From contig OZ245942.1 in assembly GCA_965230065.1 (NCBI GenBank), positions 6,572,001 through 6,636,000 of the forward strand: a DNA stretch of 64,000 nt, given 5' to 3'. The notes under the pieces are model-generated. The model ran no database searches and was not told the origin of the DNA. It saw only the letters and a list, made by a program, of their open reading frames with translations. Position 1 is the stretch's first letter; every line of letters begins with the position of its first letter. The stretch is from G965230065 sp965230065 (lineage in GTDB: Bacteria; Bacteroidota; Bacteroidia; Cytophagales; Cyclobacteriaceae). Shown here one piece after another: positions 27,339 through 35,324 of this stretch. The translations under genes and the position numbers were made by a program.

Positions 27339-27582
27339 TTATTTCATAACAGACATTTCAATGACTGTCTTTTTAGTAATAAAACGAAGGTCATCTACGG
27401 TCAGAGTACTATCATCGAGGTTGGAGCTGGAAACGTATCATGCCTGCTTCGCACCTTCCATACTCCTGAGCCACTCTCCATTTGAAATCAGTTGGTCAAT
27501 ATCATGTGTTAAAATGCTTTTGAGCAATGCCTTATCTTTGTTCTCCTGGGCATATTTATCAATTAAAACATAGTTTCTTCTT
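27339..27582 (-). pseudogene. Decayed gene fragment with internal TGA
   Basis: A minus-strand frame of about 80 codons reads like real protein on both sides of one TGA (27440-27438): upstream YVLIDKYAQENKDKALL and HDIDQLISNGEWLRSME, downstream NLDDSTLTVDDLRFITKK, ending in TAA at 27341-27339. Its 5' end is missing; a stop precedes it. I do not recognise the family. The frame's natural composition and the lack of a start point to a degraded gene rather than chance. Confidence 0.45.
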
Positions 27583-27740
27583 TATGTTTTTCTTTGGGGA
27601 TTGTACCCTGGACATGTTACCTTGTAGAAGCATTTATTGAAAATACAGGAAAAAGAATTATTTTTTTCATAAATGGATTATTGCATTGATAAATCACAAA
27701 GTTTGTACTAACATCCGAATTTAGAATGCAAAAACAATAA

Positions 27741-27770
27741 TTGCGTTACTTCGCTTTATTTCTATTTTTT
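27741..27770 (+). promoter_or_regulatory. Promoter candidate of pta-ackA
   Basis: TTG (27741-27743), 19 bases, TATTTTTT followed by G (27763-27771). The start codon of pta is 25 bases downstream. Confidence 0.5.
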
Positions 27771-27795
27771 GCAGAATTATCAATTTTTAAAAATA

Positions 27796-29898
27796 ATGAG
27801 CAGCTCACTTTACATTACAACTGCCGAAGCCCACTGCGGAAAATCACTTGTCAGCTTGGGCATCATGGAAACAGTTTTGCGAAAAACGGAAAGAGTGGCC
27901 ATCTTTCGTCCTATTATTTCCGGAGGCCCCCATCAACCAAAAGACAAAAATATTGAGCTAATCCTTTCTCACTTTAAGCTACCCCAACCTTATGAGAGCA
28001 CTTATGCTTTCCACCGTAAAGAAGCAAAAGAATTGGTATTGCAAGGGCGTATGGGCCAACTTCAGGATAGTATATTTCAAAAATACAAAGCTCTGGAACG
28101 GGAGGCAGATTTCATATTGTGCGAGGGAACAGACTACCTGGACGAAGGCAGTGCATTTGAATTCAATATTAATGTGGAAATTGTCAAAAACCTGGGTTGT
28201 CCGGTACTGGTGGTGGGCAGGGGTGACCAGCATCGTAATATTGATGAAATACTAAGCCCTGTACAACTTACCATAGAATCATTTTCAGAACAAGACTGCC
28301 AGGTGGTGAGTACCATCATCAACAGGGCACAGCCTGATTTGGCGCATGAGCTGCTTATGTCCATGCGCACCCGTCTTCCTGTTACTGAGCAGGTACTCGG
28401 TGTGGTACCAGAAAATATTATCCTTAAAAGCCCCACTGTGCAAGAAATCGTGAAGCACTTAGGGGCAGAAGTATTGTATGGAGAAGACCAGTTGAATAGG
28501 CAGGTATATCGATATTCTATTGCTGCTATGCAATTGCAAAATTATCTTCCACACATTACCGAAAATTGTATGGTGATTACTCCTGGCGACCGGGGCGAAA
28601 TAATTTTGAGTGCTTTAGAAGCCCATAAGTCACAAAACTATCCACCTATTTCTGCCATACTCCTCACTACTTTCCTCAAGCCAGATGTGTCAGTAATGCG
28701 CCTTTTGGATGGACTTCCACACACCATCCCTATCCTTTCTGTAAGCACCAATACATATGATACTGCCATGCAGCTCAATAAGGTAAACTCATACATCACA
28801 ACCGGTAATGCCCCTAAAATAAACCTGAGCCTCAGCTTGTTTGACAAATATGTGGATGGAAAAAACCTGGAAGTGCGCATTGCCAATGTAAAAGCCAGGG
28901 GCGTTACCCCAAGAATGTTTCAATATATGCTGATGCAAAAAGCAAGGGTACACAAAAAACACATTGTGCTGCCCGAGGGTAATGATGTGCGCATACTCAG
29001 GGCAGCAGAGTCCCTTCTTTCAGAAAGTATTGTTGACCTAACCCTTTTGGGAAAAAAAGAGGAAATCACTGCCCTGATTCAAAAACTGGGATTACATATC
29101 GATAGTACCAAAATAGCTATTGTTGACCCGGCCAACTCGCCCCGGTACAATGACTATGTAGCAAAATTTATGGAACTAAGAAAGCACAAAGGAGTAAATC
29201 GTGATATGGCAAAAGATGCCCTGCTGGATGTTTCTTATTTCGGAACAATGATGGTACTGGAAGGAGATGCTGACGGCATGGTATCAGGAGCAGCACACAC
29301 TACACAACATACCATTCGCCCTGCTTTGCAAATTATCAAAACAAAACCTGGCTTCTCTATTGTCTCTTCTGTGTTTTTTATGTGCCTCCCAGACCGGGTG
29401 TTGGTGTATGGTGACTGTGCCATCAATCCCGACCCGGATGCTACCCAACTGGCAGAAATTGCCATAGCATCGGCAGAAACAGCCCAAGCTTTTGATATCG
29501 AGCCTAAAATGGCTTTGCTTTCCTATTCTTCTGGAGAATCAGGAAAGGGGGCAGATGTAGACAAAGTGAGGGAAGCCACCAACATAGTGCGAAAAAGACA
29601 GCCCGAACTAAAAGTAGAAGGCCCAATACAATACGACGCTGCTGTAGATAAAGAGGTAGGTATCAAAAAAATTCCGGGCTCGGAAGTAGCCGGACAAGCC
29701 AACGTGCTTATTTTTCCTGACCTGAATACGGGAAACAACACCTACAAAGCAGTACAAAGGGAAACCGGGGCAATTGCCATCGGGCCAGTGATACAAGGGC
29801 TTATCAAGCCAGTCAATGACCTGAGCCGAGGCTGCACCGTACCCGATATCATCAATACAGTAATTATCACTTCCATACAGGCACAAAACGGACAATAA
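27796..29898 (+). CDS. pta: Phosphate acetyltransferase
   Basis: This enzyme exchanges CoA for phosphate on acetyl-CoA to give acetyl phosphate. The start at 27796 (MSSSLYITTAEAHCGKS) is chosen because the family begins there; nine earlier codons are open. The 700-residue protein is the long form: a BioD-like P-loop-type N-terminal domain (1-215), a DRTGG regulatory domain (about 216-330), and the PTA_PTB catalytic domain (about 372-695) with HIVLPEGNDVRILRAAE, DADGMVSGAAHTT and the PDLNTGNNTYKAVQR motif. ackA follows 12 bases after the stop, so the two form the acetate/ATP operon. The long form is typical of E. coli and many Bacteroidota. Confidence 0.96.
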   Translation: MSSSLYITTAEAHCGKSLVSLGIMETVLRKTERVAIFRPIISGGPHQPKDKNIELILSHFKLPQPYESTYAFHRKEAKELVLQGRMGQLQDSIFQKYKALEREADFILCEGTDYLDEGSAFEFNINVEIVKNLGCPVLVVGRGDQHRNIDEILSPVQLTIESFSEQDCQVVSTIINRAQPDLAHELLMSMRTRLPVTEQVLGVVPENIILKSPTVQEIVKHLGAEVLYGEDQLNRQVYRYSIAAMQLQNYLPHITENCMVITPGDRGEIILSALEAHKSQNYPPISAILLTTFLKPDVSVMRLLDGLPHTIPILSVSTNTYDTAMQLNKVNSYITTGNAPKINLSLSLFDKYVDGKNLEVRIANVKARGVTPRMFQYMLMQKARVHKKHIVLPEGNDVRILRAAESLLSESIVDLTLLGKKEEITALIQKLGLHIDSTKIAIVDPANSPRYNDYVAKFMELRKHKGVNRDMAKDALLDVSYFGTMMVLEGDADGMVSGAAHTTQHTIRPALQIIKTKPGFSIVSSVFFMCLPDRVLVYGDCAINPDPDATQLAEIAIASAETAQAFDIEPKMALLSYSSGESGKGADVDKVREATNIVRKRQPELKVEGPIQYDAAVDKEVGIKKIPGSEVAGQANVLIFPDLNTGNNTYKAVQRETGAIAIGPVIQGLIKPVNDLSRGCTVPDIINTVIITSIQAQNGQ

Positions 29899-29910
29899 AA
29901 AAAACTACCG

Positions 29911-31110
29911 ATGAAGATATTGGTCATCAACTCAGGAAGTTCATCAATAAAATACAAACTGTTCGAGATGCCCTCCAAAACGGTTATAAGTGCAGGTATG
30001 GTAGAAAAGATTGGAGAAGCGAATAGCCACGTAAAACATAAAGAAATTTCTAACCATAAAGAATTCAGTGAAAACCTGCCGATTTCCAACCACCGGGAAG
30101 GTTTTGATAAAATAATGGCGCTGCTGACAGAAGGGGAATCACGTGTGATAGATAGCCTGGATGAACTTGCAGGTGTTGGGCACCGGGTAGTACATGGAGG
30201 GGAAAAGTTTAATGCCCCGATACTTATCAATGAAGAAGTCAGGAAGCAAATTGACACGCTTGCTTTTTTAGCACCACTGCATAACCCGCCCAACTTGCTG
30301 GGTATTGAAGTGGCCACCAAGGCTTTCAAAAATGTACCACAGGTAGCTGTCTTTGATACTGCTTTTCACCAAACCATGCCCGCCAGCAGTTACCGTTACG
30401 CCATTCCTGAAAAGTTATACAAACAATACGGTATCCGTGTGTATGGAATGCATGGCACTTCTCATCATTATGTAGCCAAGCAAGCTGCGGCTTATCTAAA
30501 AAAACCAATAGAAGCACTTAGTCTCATCACTATTCACCTGGGCAATGGATGTAGTATGGCTGCTATCCAACAGGGCAAATGCCTGGATACTTCTATGGGT
30601 TTAAGTCCTCTGCCGGGCCTTATTATGGGCACACGCAGCGGCGACATTGATCCTTCTGTTTATTATTTTCTGGGCAAGCAACTCAATATGAGTTTAGATG
30701 AAATTGACAATTTTCTTAACAAAGAAAGTGGCTTAAAAGGCATTACTGGAGACAATGACCTCAGAAATATTATTGCCCGTAAAGAAAAAGGAGACCAGGT
30801 TGCCACCCTTGCATTGGAAATGTATATCTACCGCATTAAAAAATATATGGGTGCCTATACTGCCGCCCTGGGTAAGTTAGATGCCCTAATCTTTACAGCC
30901 GGGGTGGGAGAAAACAGCGCCTACATCCGGGAAAGCGTATGCAAGGGTTTGGCAATCTTGGGGATAACCCTTGATAAAGAGAAAAACAGCCAACAGACCA
31001 AGCACATTCAGGAATTACAATTGGAAAATAGTGCTGTAAAAGTACTGGTTATCCCTACCAACGAAGAACTGGAAATAGCAGAGGCAACCATGCACCTTTT
31101 ACAAGAATAA
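29911..31110 (+). CDS. ackA: Acetate kinase
   Basis: AckA converts acetyl phosphate and ADP to acetate and ATP in the cytoplasm. The 399-residue protein shows all family signatures: KILVINSGSSSIKYKLF at the start (acetate and propionate kinase signature 1), GHRVVHGGE near residue 90, YGMHGTSHHYV, and HLGNGCSMAAIQQG followed by TRSGDIDP (signature 2 and the phosphate-binding segment). The C-terminal GGVGEN-like motif reads TAGVGENSA. It is co-transcribed with pta. With the fumarate reductase and PDH genes in this window it supports acetate-forming metabolism. Confidence 0.97.
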   Translation: MKILVINSGSSSIKYKLFEMPSKTVISAGMVEKIGEANSHVKHKEISNHKEFSENLPISNHREGFDKIMALLTEGESRVIDSLDELAGVGHRVVHGGEKFNAPILINEEVRKQIDTLAFLAPLHNPPNLLGIEVATKAFKNVPQVAVFDTAFHQTMPASSYRYAIPEKLYKQYGIRVYGMHGTSHHYVAKQAAAYLKKPIEALSLITIHLGNGCSMAAIQQGKCLDTSMGLSPLPGLIMGTRSGDIDPSVYYFLGKQLNMSLDEIDNFLNKESGLKGITGDNDLRNIIARKEKGDQVATLALEMYIYRIKKYMGAYTAALGKLDALIFTAGVGENSAYIRESVCKGLAILGITLDKEKNSQQTKHIQELQLENSAVKVLVIPTNEELEIAEATMHLLQE

Positions 31111-31137
31111 TTCCTTTTTTCATTACTTCTTGCGCTA

Positions 31138-31222
31138 TAGTTTTGTAACCATTGCAATATTAAACCCTGACAATATTCCTAAAACACTATGAATTTCAAC
31201 CTCAGCAAAGCCGTAGAGCAGA
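31138..31222 (+). pseudogene. Duplicated 5' end of the mscS gene
   Basis: From the ATG at 31189 the first ten codons (MNFNLSKAVE) are identical in DNA to the start of the MscS gene at 32627. Upstream, the promoter core TAGTTTTG (31138-31145) matches 32586-32593. The frame then diverges and stops after 24 codons. It is a truncated copy of promoter plus gene start, about 1.4 kb before the intact gene. Confidence 0.75.
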
Positions 31223-31315
31223 AAAGTGTTAATTTTTTCATAGCGGTTGATGGTTTGTTTGCAATTTAGAGGAAAAAAGTGACTTTACCCGTTGGGTAGA
31301 AAAAACCTTTCACCT

Positions 31316-31903
31316 CTACTTTTCTTCCGCCAGCTTATCACGCAAAGCTTCTAAATCACGCTTTTTCAACACGTTCTTTCGGATATCACGTTGAAACAAA
31401 AAGTAGGCAATTACAAAAGCAGCAGGCATAAGAAACCAAACCCAAAGGGGGCGGCCAGAAAAAGTATCATACACAGAAATCGCATAGATTAATGTAAAAG
31501 GCAAAAAATACCACCATATAAAATTTCTTAACCTGGCAATGTGATATTCTGTATTAGCAATAGCCTGCCCCAGGTCTCCCAATAGCGATTGGGCAAACTT
31601 TTCTTCTTGTGTTTTTCGATACTTTCGTCCTAAGTATATATATATGGCAATCAAAAAGGGAATACCTCCCGCTAAATAGGAAAAAAAACTTTCCTTATCA
31701 ACAATGGCGTCGATAATGCTTACCACCCCTACCAGGGTGGTGATGCCGATAATGCCCCACTCAAAGCAATTTACCATGCGCTTTATTGAATTGCTTTTTT
31801 GTTGTACCCGTTTATGCAGTGTAGTTTCATTGATGGCATACAAAGGTTCGTTTTGCTGTGTATCCCATATCTTTTTCATTTCTTCAAATTCCATTGTGTT
31901 CAT
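31316..31903 (-). CDS. Membrane protein encoded with an ECF sigma factor
   Basis: A 195-residue protein with a soluble N-terminal part (EFEEMKKIWDTQQ) and four membrane helices. It lies directly downstream of an ECF sigma factor with a 20-base overlap, so the two are translationally coupled. The N-terminus resembles the DUF3379-like or general anti-sigma position but lacks a zinc-binding HxxxCxxC, so calling it an anti-sigma factor is inference from location. The C-terminus is Lys/Glu-rich (DLEALRDKLAEEK). Confidence 0.65.
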   Translation of the reverse strand: MNTMEFEEMKKIWDTQQNEPLYAINETTLHKRVQQKSNSIKRMVNCFEWGIIGITTLVGVVSIIDAIVDKESFFSYLAGGIPFLIAIYIYLGRKYRKTQEEKFAQSLLGDLGQAIANTEYHIARLRNFIWWYFLPFTLIYAISVYDTFSGRPLWVWFLMPAAFVIAYFLFQRDIRKNVLKKRDLEALRDKLAEEK

Positions 31904-32396
31904 ATTCCTTTGATTTTCTGATTAAATGTTTTTTTATTCGGTTGATCTTCACACCCACATTGCTTTCGGATATTCCAAGTATTTTTGCCATTTCCTTATA
32001 ACTAAACCCTTCCAGTAAAAGCAAAGTCAATGAGCGGTCAATTTCGTTTAGGTGCCCTATTTGGGCATACAGCCAGTCTAACCGGCTATCCTGCGTTTTA
32101 GGGGTATCCATCAGGAATTGTTCTTGCTGATCAAAGAGTTGCCTGCCAACATTATGCTTCTTTTCTTTTCTTGTCCAGGCAATGGCTGCATACAAGGCTA
32201 CCCGGTATATCCAGGTGGTTACAGCAGCATCTCCACGAAAACTGGGAATAGAATTCCAAAGTTGCAGGGTAACTTCCTGAAACAAATCATCCTGGTCGTT
32301 GTGAGTAAAAGCATATACGCGCACTACTTTGAATAGCAACCCTTTATGTTTTTTCAACCATGTTGTAAAAATTTGTTGCTGTTCGCTTTCTTTCAT
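31884..32396 (-). CDS. ECF-type RNA polymerase sigma factor
   Basis: A 170-residue sigma-70 family protein. Region 2 is seen at about residues 12-80 (VVRVYAFTHNDQDDLFQEVTL, with the DDLFQE -10 recognition helix, then AAVTTWIYRVALYAAI). Region 4 lies at about 110-160 (LLLLEGFSYKEMAKILGISESNVGVKINRIKKHL) and binds the -35 element; the pieces are typical of ECF factors in Bacteroidota. It is followed by a membrane protein that may restrain it. Target promoters are not evident in the window. Confidence 0.9.
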   Translation of the reverse strand: MKESEQQQIFTTWLKKHKGLLFKVVRVYAFTHNDQDDLFQEVTLQLWNSIPSFRGDAAVTTWIYRVALYAAIAWTRKEKKHNVGRQLFDQQEQFLMDTPKTQDSRLDWLYAQIGHLNEIDRSLTLLLLEGFSYKEMAKILGISESNVGVKINRIKKHLIRKSKEYEHNGI

Positions 32397-32585
32397 GGGC
32401 CCTTGTTTAGAATACTTTATTTAAATAGTAGCGGAAGCAGGAGTATTTCTTACAAATCAGAAAAAAATTTGTGTAATCTCAACGCAGCATGAATTTAATA
32501 TTTCACGGTTTATTCACGATGCTAATGATATCTTTACCAAGATAACCTCATAGAGGCTTCCCTTTTATCATAGCAGAAAGCACCT

Positions 32586-32593
32586 TAGTTTTG
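32586..32593 (+). promoter_or_regulatory. -7 element of the second mscS gene
   Basis: TAGTTTTG fits TAnnTTTG exactly and lies 33 bases before the start codon. A clear -33 box is not seen. The same element is present in the truncated copy at 31138-31145, which supports its being part of a functional unit. Confidence 0.45.
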
Positions 32594-32626
32594 TAATTCA
32601 ACCAACAGCTTAACTTTTATAAAACC

Positions 32627-33535
32627 ATGAATTTCAACCTCAGCAAAGCCGTAGAAAAAGTATTTGAAAAACTGGAAAGTTGGTTCGAGACTTTCGTCAG
32701 TATGCTGCCCAATATGGTGCTGGCCATTATTCTGTTTATTGTATTTCTTACCCTTGCCCGCATCATCAAGCGACTGTTTGCCCGGATTATTAAAAGGGCT
32801 ACCGACGACTTATCCATCCAAAATCTATTTACCCAACTGGTCTATTACATCGTGCTGGGCATTGGTTTTTTTATTATTCTGGAAGTGCTCAATCTGGATA
32901 AAGCGGTCACTTCCCTGCTGGCCGGTGTGGGTGTCATCGGTATCGCACTGGGTTTTGCCTTTCAAGACATTGCTGCCAATTTCGTATCCGGTGTCATCCT
33001 GGCCTTCAAGAAGCCTTTTAACATTGGGGATGTCATTGAAGTAGAAGGCACCATGGGCAACGTAGAAAGAAATGATTTTCGCGTAACCATTGTCCGCACA
33101 TTTCAGGGACAGGAAGTGTACATTCCCAATAAAGACTTGTTGCAAAAGAAGATTACCAACTACACCATTACAGGCGAAAGGCGGATTGACCTGAAAGTGG
33201 GGGTTTCGTATGGTGAAGACCTGGAGAAAGTACGGGAAATAACCCTGGAAGCCGTTCAAGCCACGGAAGGCGTAAGAACAGACAAAGAAATAATTTTTGA
33301 TTACGATGCTTTTGGGGACAGTTCCATCATTTTTAACCTGCGTTTCTGGATATATTTTCCGGGTGATAAAGGGTTGCTTTTCATAAAAAATGATGTATTT
33401 ATGTCCATCAAAAAAGCCTATGACCAAAATGACATTACCATTCCGTTCCCCATCCGCACATTGGATTTTGGCATCAAAGGCGGGCAAAAGCTTTCTGAAC
33501 TGGGGTTGTTTAATGGGAGTTCGGATAAGAAGTAG
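32627..33535 (+). CDS. MscS-family mechanosensitive channel
   Basis: A 302-residue small-conductance channel close in design to E. coli MscS. Helices lie at about residues 22-48, 62-82 and 92-125; the last is the pore helix GVGVIGIALGFAFQDIAANFVSG broken into its two typical parts (GVGVIGIALGFAFQ and DIAANFVSGV). The beta domain follows with FNIGDVIEVEGTMGNVE and VYIPNKDL, then the cage domain. It gates on membrane tension. Its stop codon TAG lies inside the first bases of a family A repeat. A truncated copy of its start is found at 31138-31222. Confidence 0.92.
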   Translation: MNFNLSKAVEKVFEKLESWFETFVSMLPNMVLAIILFIVFLTLARIIKRLFARIIKRATDDLSIQNLFTQLVYYIVLGIGFFIILEVLNLDKAVTSLLAGVGVIGIALGFAFQDIAANFVSGVILAFKKPFNIGDVIEVEGTMGNVERNDFRVTIVRTFQGQEVYIPNKDLLQKKITNYTITGERRIDLKVGVSYGEDLEKVREITLEAVQATEGVRTDKEIIFDYDAFGDSSIIFNLRFWIYFPGDKGLLFIKNDVFMSIKKAYDQNDITIPFPIRTLDFGIKGGQKLSELGLFNGSSDKK

Positions 33536-33606
33536 GCAATGGCAGTCGGCAGCGGCAGGTGGCAGTCATGCAATTAGGCTGCCTACTGCTGCTGCTACTG
33601 CCTACT
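33532..33606. repeat. Family A palindromic repeat, copy 3
   Basis: GTAGGCAATGGCAGTCGG on the left and CTGCCTACTGCTGCTGC plus CTGCCTAC on the right. The TAG stop of the MscS gene (33533-33535) is the TAG of the element's GTAGGCA end. Confidence 0.85.
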
Positions 33607-33648
33607 TCATGAACATTTAAAACCAAAGCCCTCAAAACAAATAAAACC

Positions 33649-34461
33649 ATGAAAAAACCAACTTACCTCTTTGCAATCATCATCACCTTATTTGCAAATG
33701 CATATACATTCGCCCAAAGCAACCAAAAAGTATTAATTGTACAGGACGAAATGCCACAGATAGAAGTATTGTCTGAGTTTCTGCGAAATACAGGAAAGCT
33801 GGATGTAGACATTGTAGATCAGGCTAACTTACCTGCCGACTGGTCGGGATACCAGGCGGTTATCGGCTTTATTCATGGAAAACTGGAAGTGCCTGCCGAA
33901 AAAGCAATTATTGAATACACCGAAAACGGAGGCCGGTACGTTTGCCTCCACCACTCCATCAGCAGTGGCAAAGCCAGCAATGCGTTTTATTTTGACTTTC
34001 TGGGCATTCGACTTGACCATGGTGAGTTTTCAAAATATCCGGTGAAGCCTGGCGAAGGTTACGGCTGGTACCATGATGGAGAAAACGGTATTACGCTCAG
34101 GCTGGTCAACCTAAATCCGCATCATTACATTACCAACCATAATATCAACTGGGGTGCGCCCATCGGTTATACTTCTTCCGATGGCCCGGCTGTACCAGGA
34201 CAGTTCCCCAGCATTTCGCTCCAGAAAACTGAAGTGTATATGAATCACAAGTTTACCGACGGACGGGAAAAAACCGTACTCTGTGGCTTCAAATACTACG
34301 ACCCCCGTAACGGAGAGTTGTTTATGCAAGACCGGGCCGTTTGGACAAAACCGTACGAAAAAGGTGATATTGTCTACATCCTCCCCGGCGAAACCCCTGC
34401 CGACTACGAAAACCCCAACATCGCCCAGATGATTTTGAATGCGATTGTGTGGGAAAAGTAG
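33649..34461 (+). CDS. Exported ThuA-like protein
   Basis: A 270-residue protein with a signal peptide ending TFAQ. The body has the glutamine-amidotransferase-like fold of ThuA (trehalose utilisation) proteins: KVLIVQDEM as first strand, SGYQAVIGFIHG, then ENGGRYVCLHHSISSG, and a long C-terminal part with VLCGFKYYDPRNGELFMQD. ThuA proteins act on sugars such as 3-ketotrehalose or on glycans; many exported Bacteroidota members have no proven substrate. It is between repeats and a toxin-antitoxin pair, with no sugar-catabolic neighbours. Confidence 0.82.
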   Translation: MKKPTYLFAIIITLFANAYTFAQSNQKVLIVQDEMPQIEVLSEFLRNTGKLDVDIVDQANLPADWSGYQAVIGFIHGKLEVPAEKAIIEYTENGGRYVCLHHSISSGKASNAFYFDFLGIRLDHGEFSKYPVKPGEGYGWYHDGENGITLRLVNLNPHHYITNHNINWGAPIGYTSSDGPAVPGQFPSISLQKTEVYMNHKFTDGREKTVLCGFKYYDPRNGELFMQDRAVWTKPYEKGDIVYILPGETPADYENPNIAQMILNAIVWEK

Positions 34462-34579
34462 GTTTTTACTATACGGTAGTAAAGCTGATACTTCTTTTTA
34501 CAGTTCGTCGTTTTGTCGTAAATTGCTGTAGGTATATCAATATAATCTCAAAAAATCATTTCAACACCAATTAATAAAG

Positions 34580-34834
34580 ATGAGCACATTAGAATTAAAA
34601 GGCGGGCTATATGATATGATTTCAAAAATCAATGACAAAAAGTTGTTGATTCAATTACAGAAAATAGTAGAAGAGGTATTTGAGCAAAACCTGGATAATT
34701 CAGATTTTTGGGATTCCCTTTCCCAAAATCAACAAAAGGAGTTAGAGAAAGCCATTCGAGAAAGTAAAGATGATGCGAACCTGGTTGATCATGAAGCTGT
34801 CCTTAATAAATACAAGCAATGGCAAAAAAAATAG
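34580..34834 (+). CDS. Antitoxin of a ParE/RelE-type pair
   Basis: An 84-residue acidic protein with the antitoxin tail FWDSLSQNQQKELEKAIRE then VLNKYKQWQKK, a pattern common in Bacteroidota antitoxins that precede ParE toxins. The toxin frame starts 16 bases before this gene ends, typical for such pairs. The antitoxin would bind and neutralise the toxin and repress the operon. With the toxin broken (next entry) it may be a free relic. Confidence 0.78.
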   Translation: MSTLELKGGLYDMISKINDKKLLIQLQKIVEEVFEQNLDNSDFWDSLSQNQQKELEKAIRESKDDANLVDHEAVLNKYKQWQKK

Positions 34835-35115
34835 TATGGAACAAACGAGCTATTGTCAAGTTAGATGAAATTATAGAATATCAGTTAGAAGAAGTTTCAG
34901 AAGAATCTGCAAAAAAGTTCTTTGAACGGTTGACCGAAAATTTAGACTGGTTAAGCCGCTATCCGGAGATAGGCAGAAAATCTAAGAAAAAGAAAACGAT
35001 ATGAATGTATAAAGTTGATAAGCATCGCAATCTTTACTATCGTATTGAAGGCAATAAGCTCATCGTTGTCTATTTATTTGATACGCGTCAACACCCTAAT
35101 AATAATCCTTATTGA
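34819..35115 (+). pseudogene. ParE/RelE-type toxin interrupted by a TGA
   Basis: The frame opens MAKKIVWNKRAIVKLDEII and runs through YPEIGRKSKKKKTI to a TGA at 35002-35004, then continues in the same frame as MYKVDKHRNLYYRI, KLIVVYLFDTRQHP to a TGA at 35113-35115. The joined length of 98 residues and the end match ParE/RelE toxins, whose C-terminal half (KHRNLYYRI...VVYLFD) is essential. A single C to T change in CGA would give the stop. The toxin is most likely inactive. Confidence 0.8.
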
Positions 35116-35236
35116 AAAGCACCTCACTAATTTTATACCTCATCAGCGACCTGGGTGCCGACGAGCGTGTATTTACTAATTTACAAATGCAGGGGATTGA
35201 ATTAAGATATATCCAATTACAAGTAAAGTAATAAAA

Positions 35237-35267
35237 GACTTCCGAAGTTTGCGAAACTTCCGAAGTC
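35237..35267. repeat. Near-perfect palindrome upstream of the aldo/keto reductase
   Basis: GACTTCCGAAGTTT (35237-35250), GCG, AAACTTCCGAAGTC (35254-35267); one mismatch in 14 pairs. It has no T tract. It could mark the end of the toxin transcript or be another intergenic repeat type. Confidence 0.65.
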
Positions 35268-35324
35268 TCCCCCTGCATCTTTCCCAAAGATTTTTTATAT
35301 TTAGCAAAACCTAACTTTTGCCCC

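Noticed and set aside
34819..35115. TGA read as an amino acid (recoding)
   Set aside because: Two frames here have internal TGA, but many intact genes in the window end with TGA, and no selenocysteine-like hairpin follows. Nonsense mutation is simpler.
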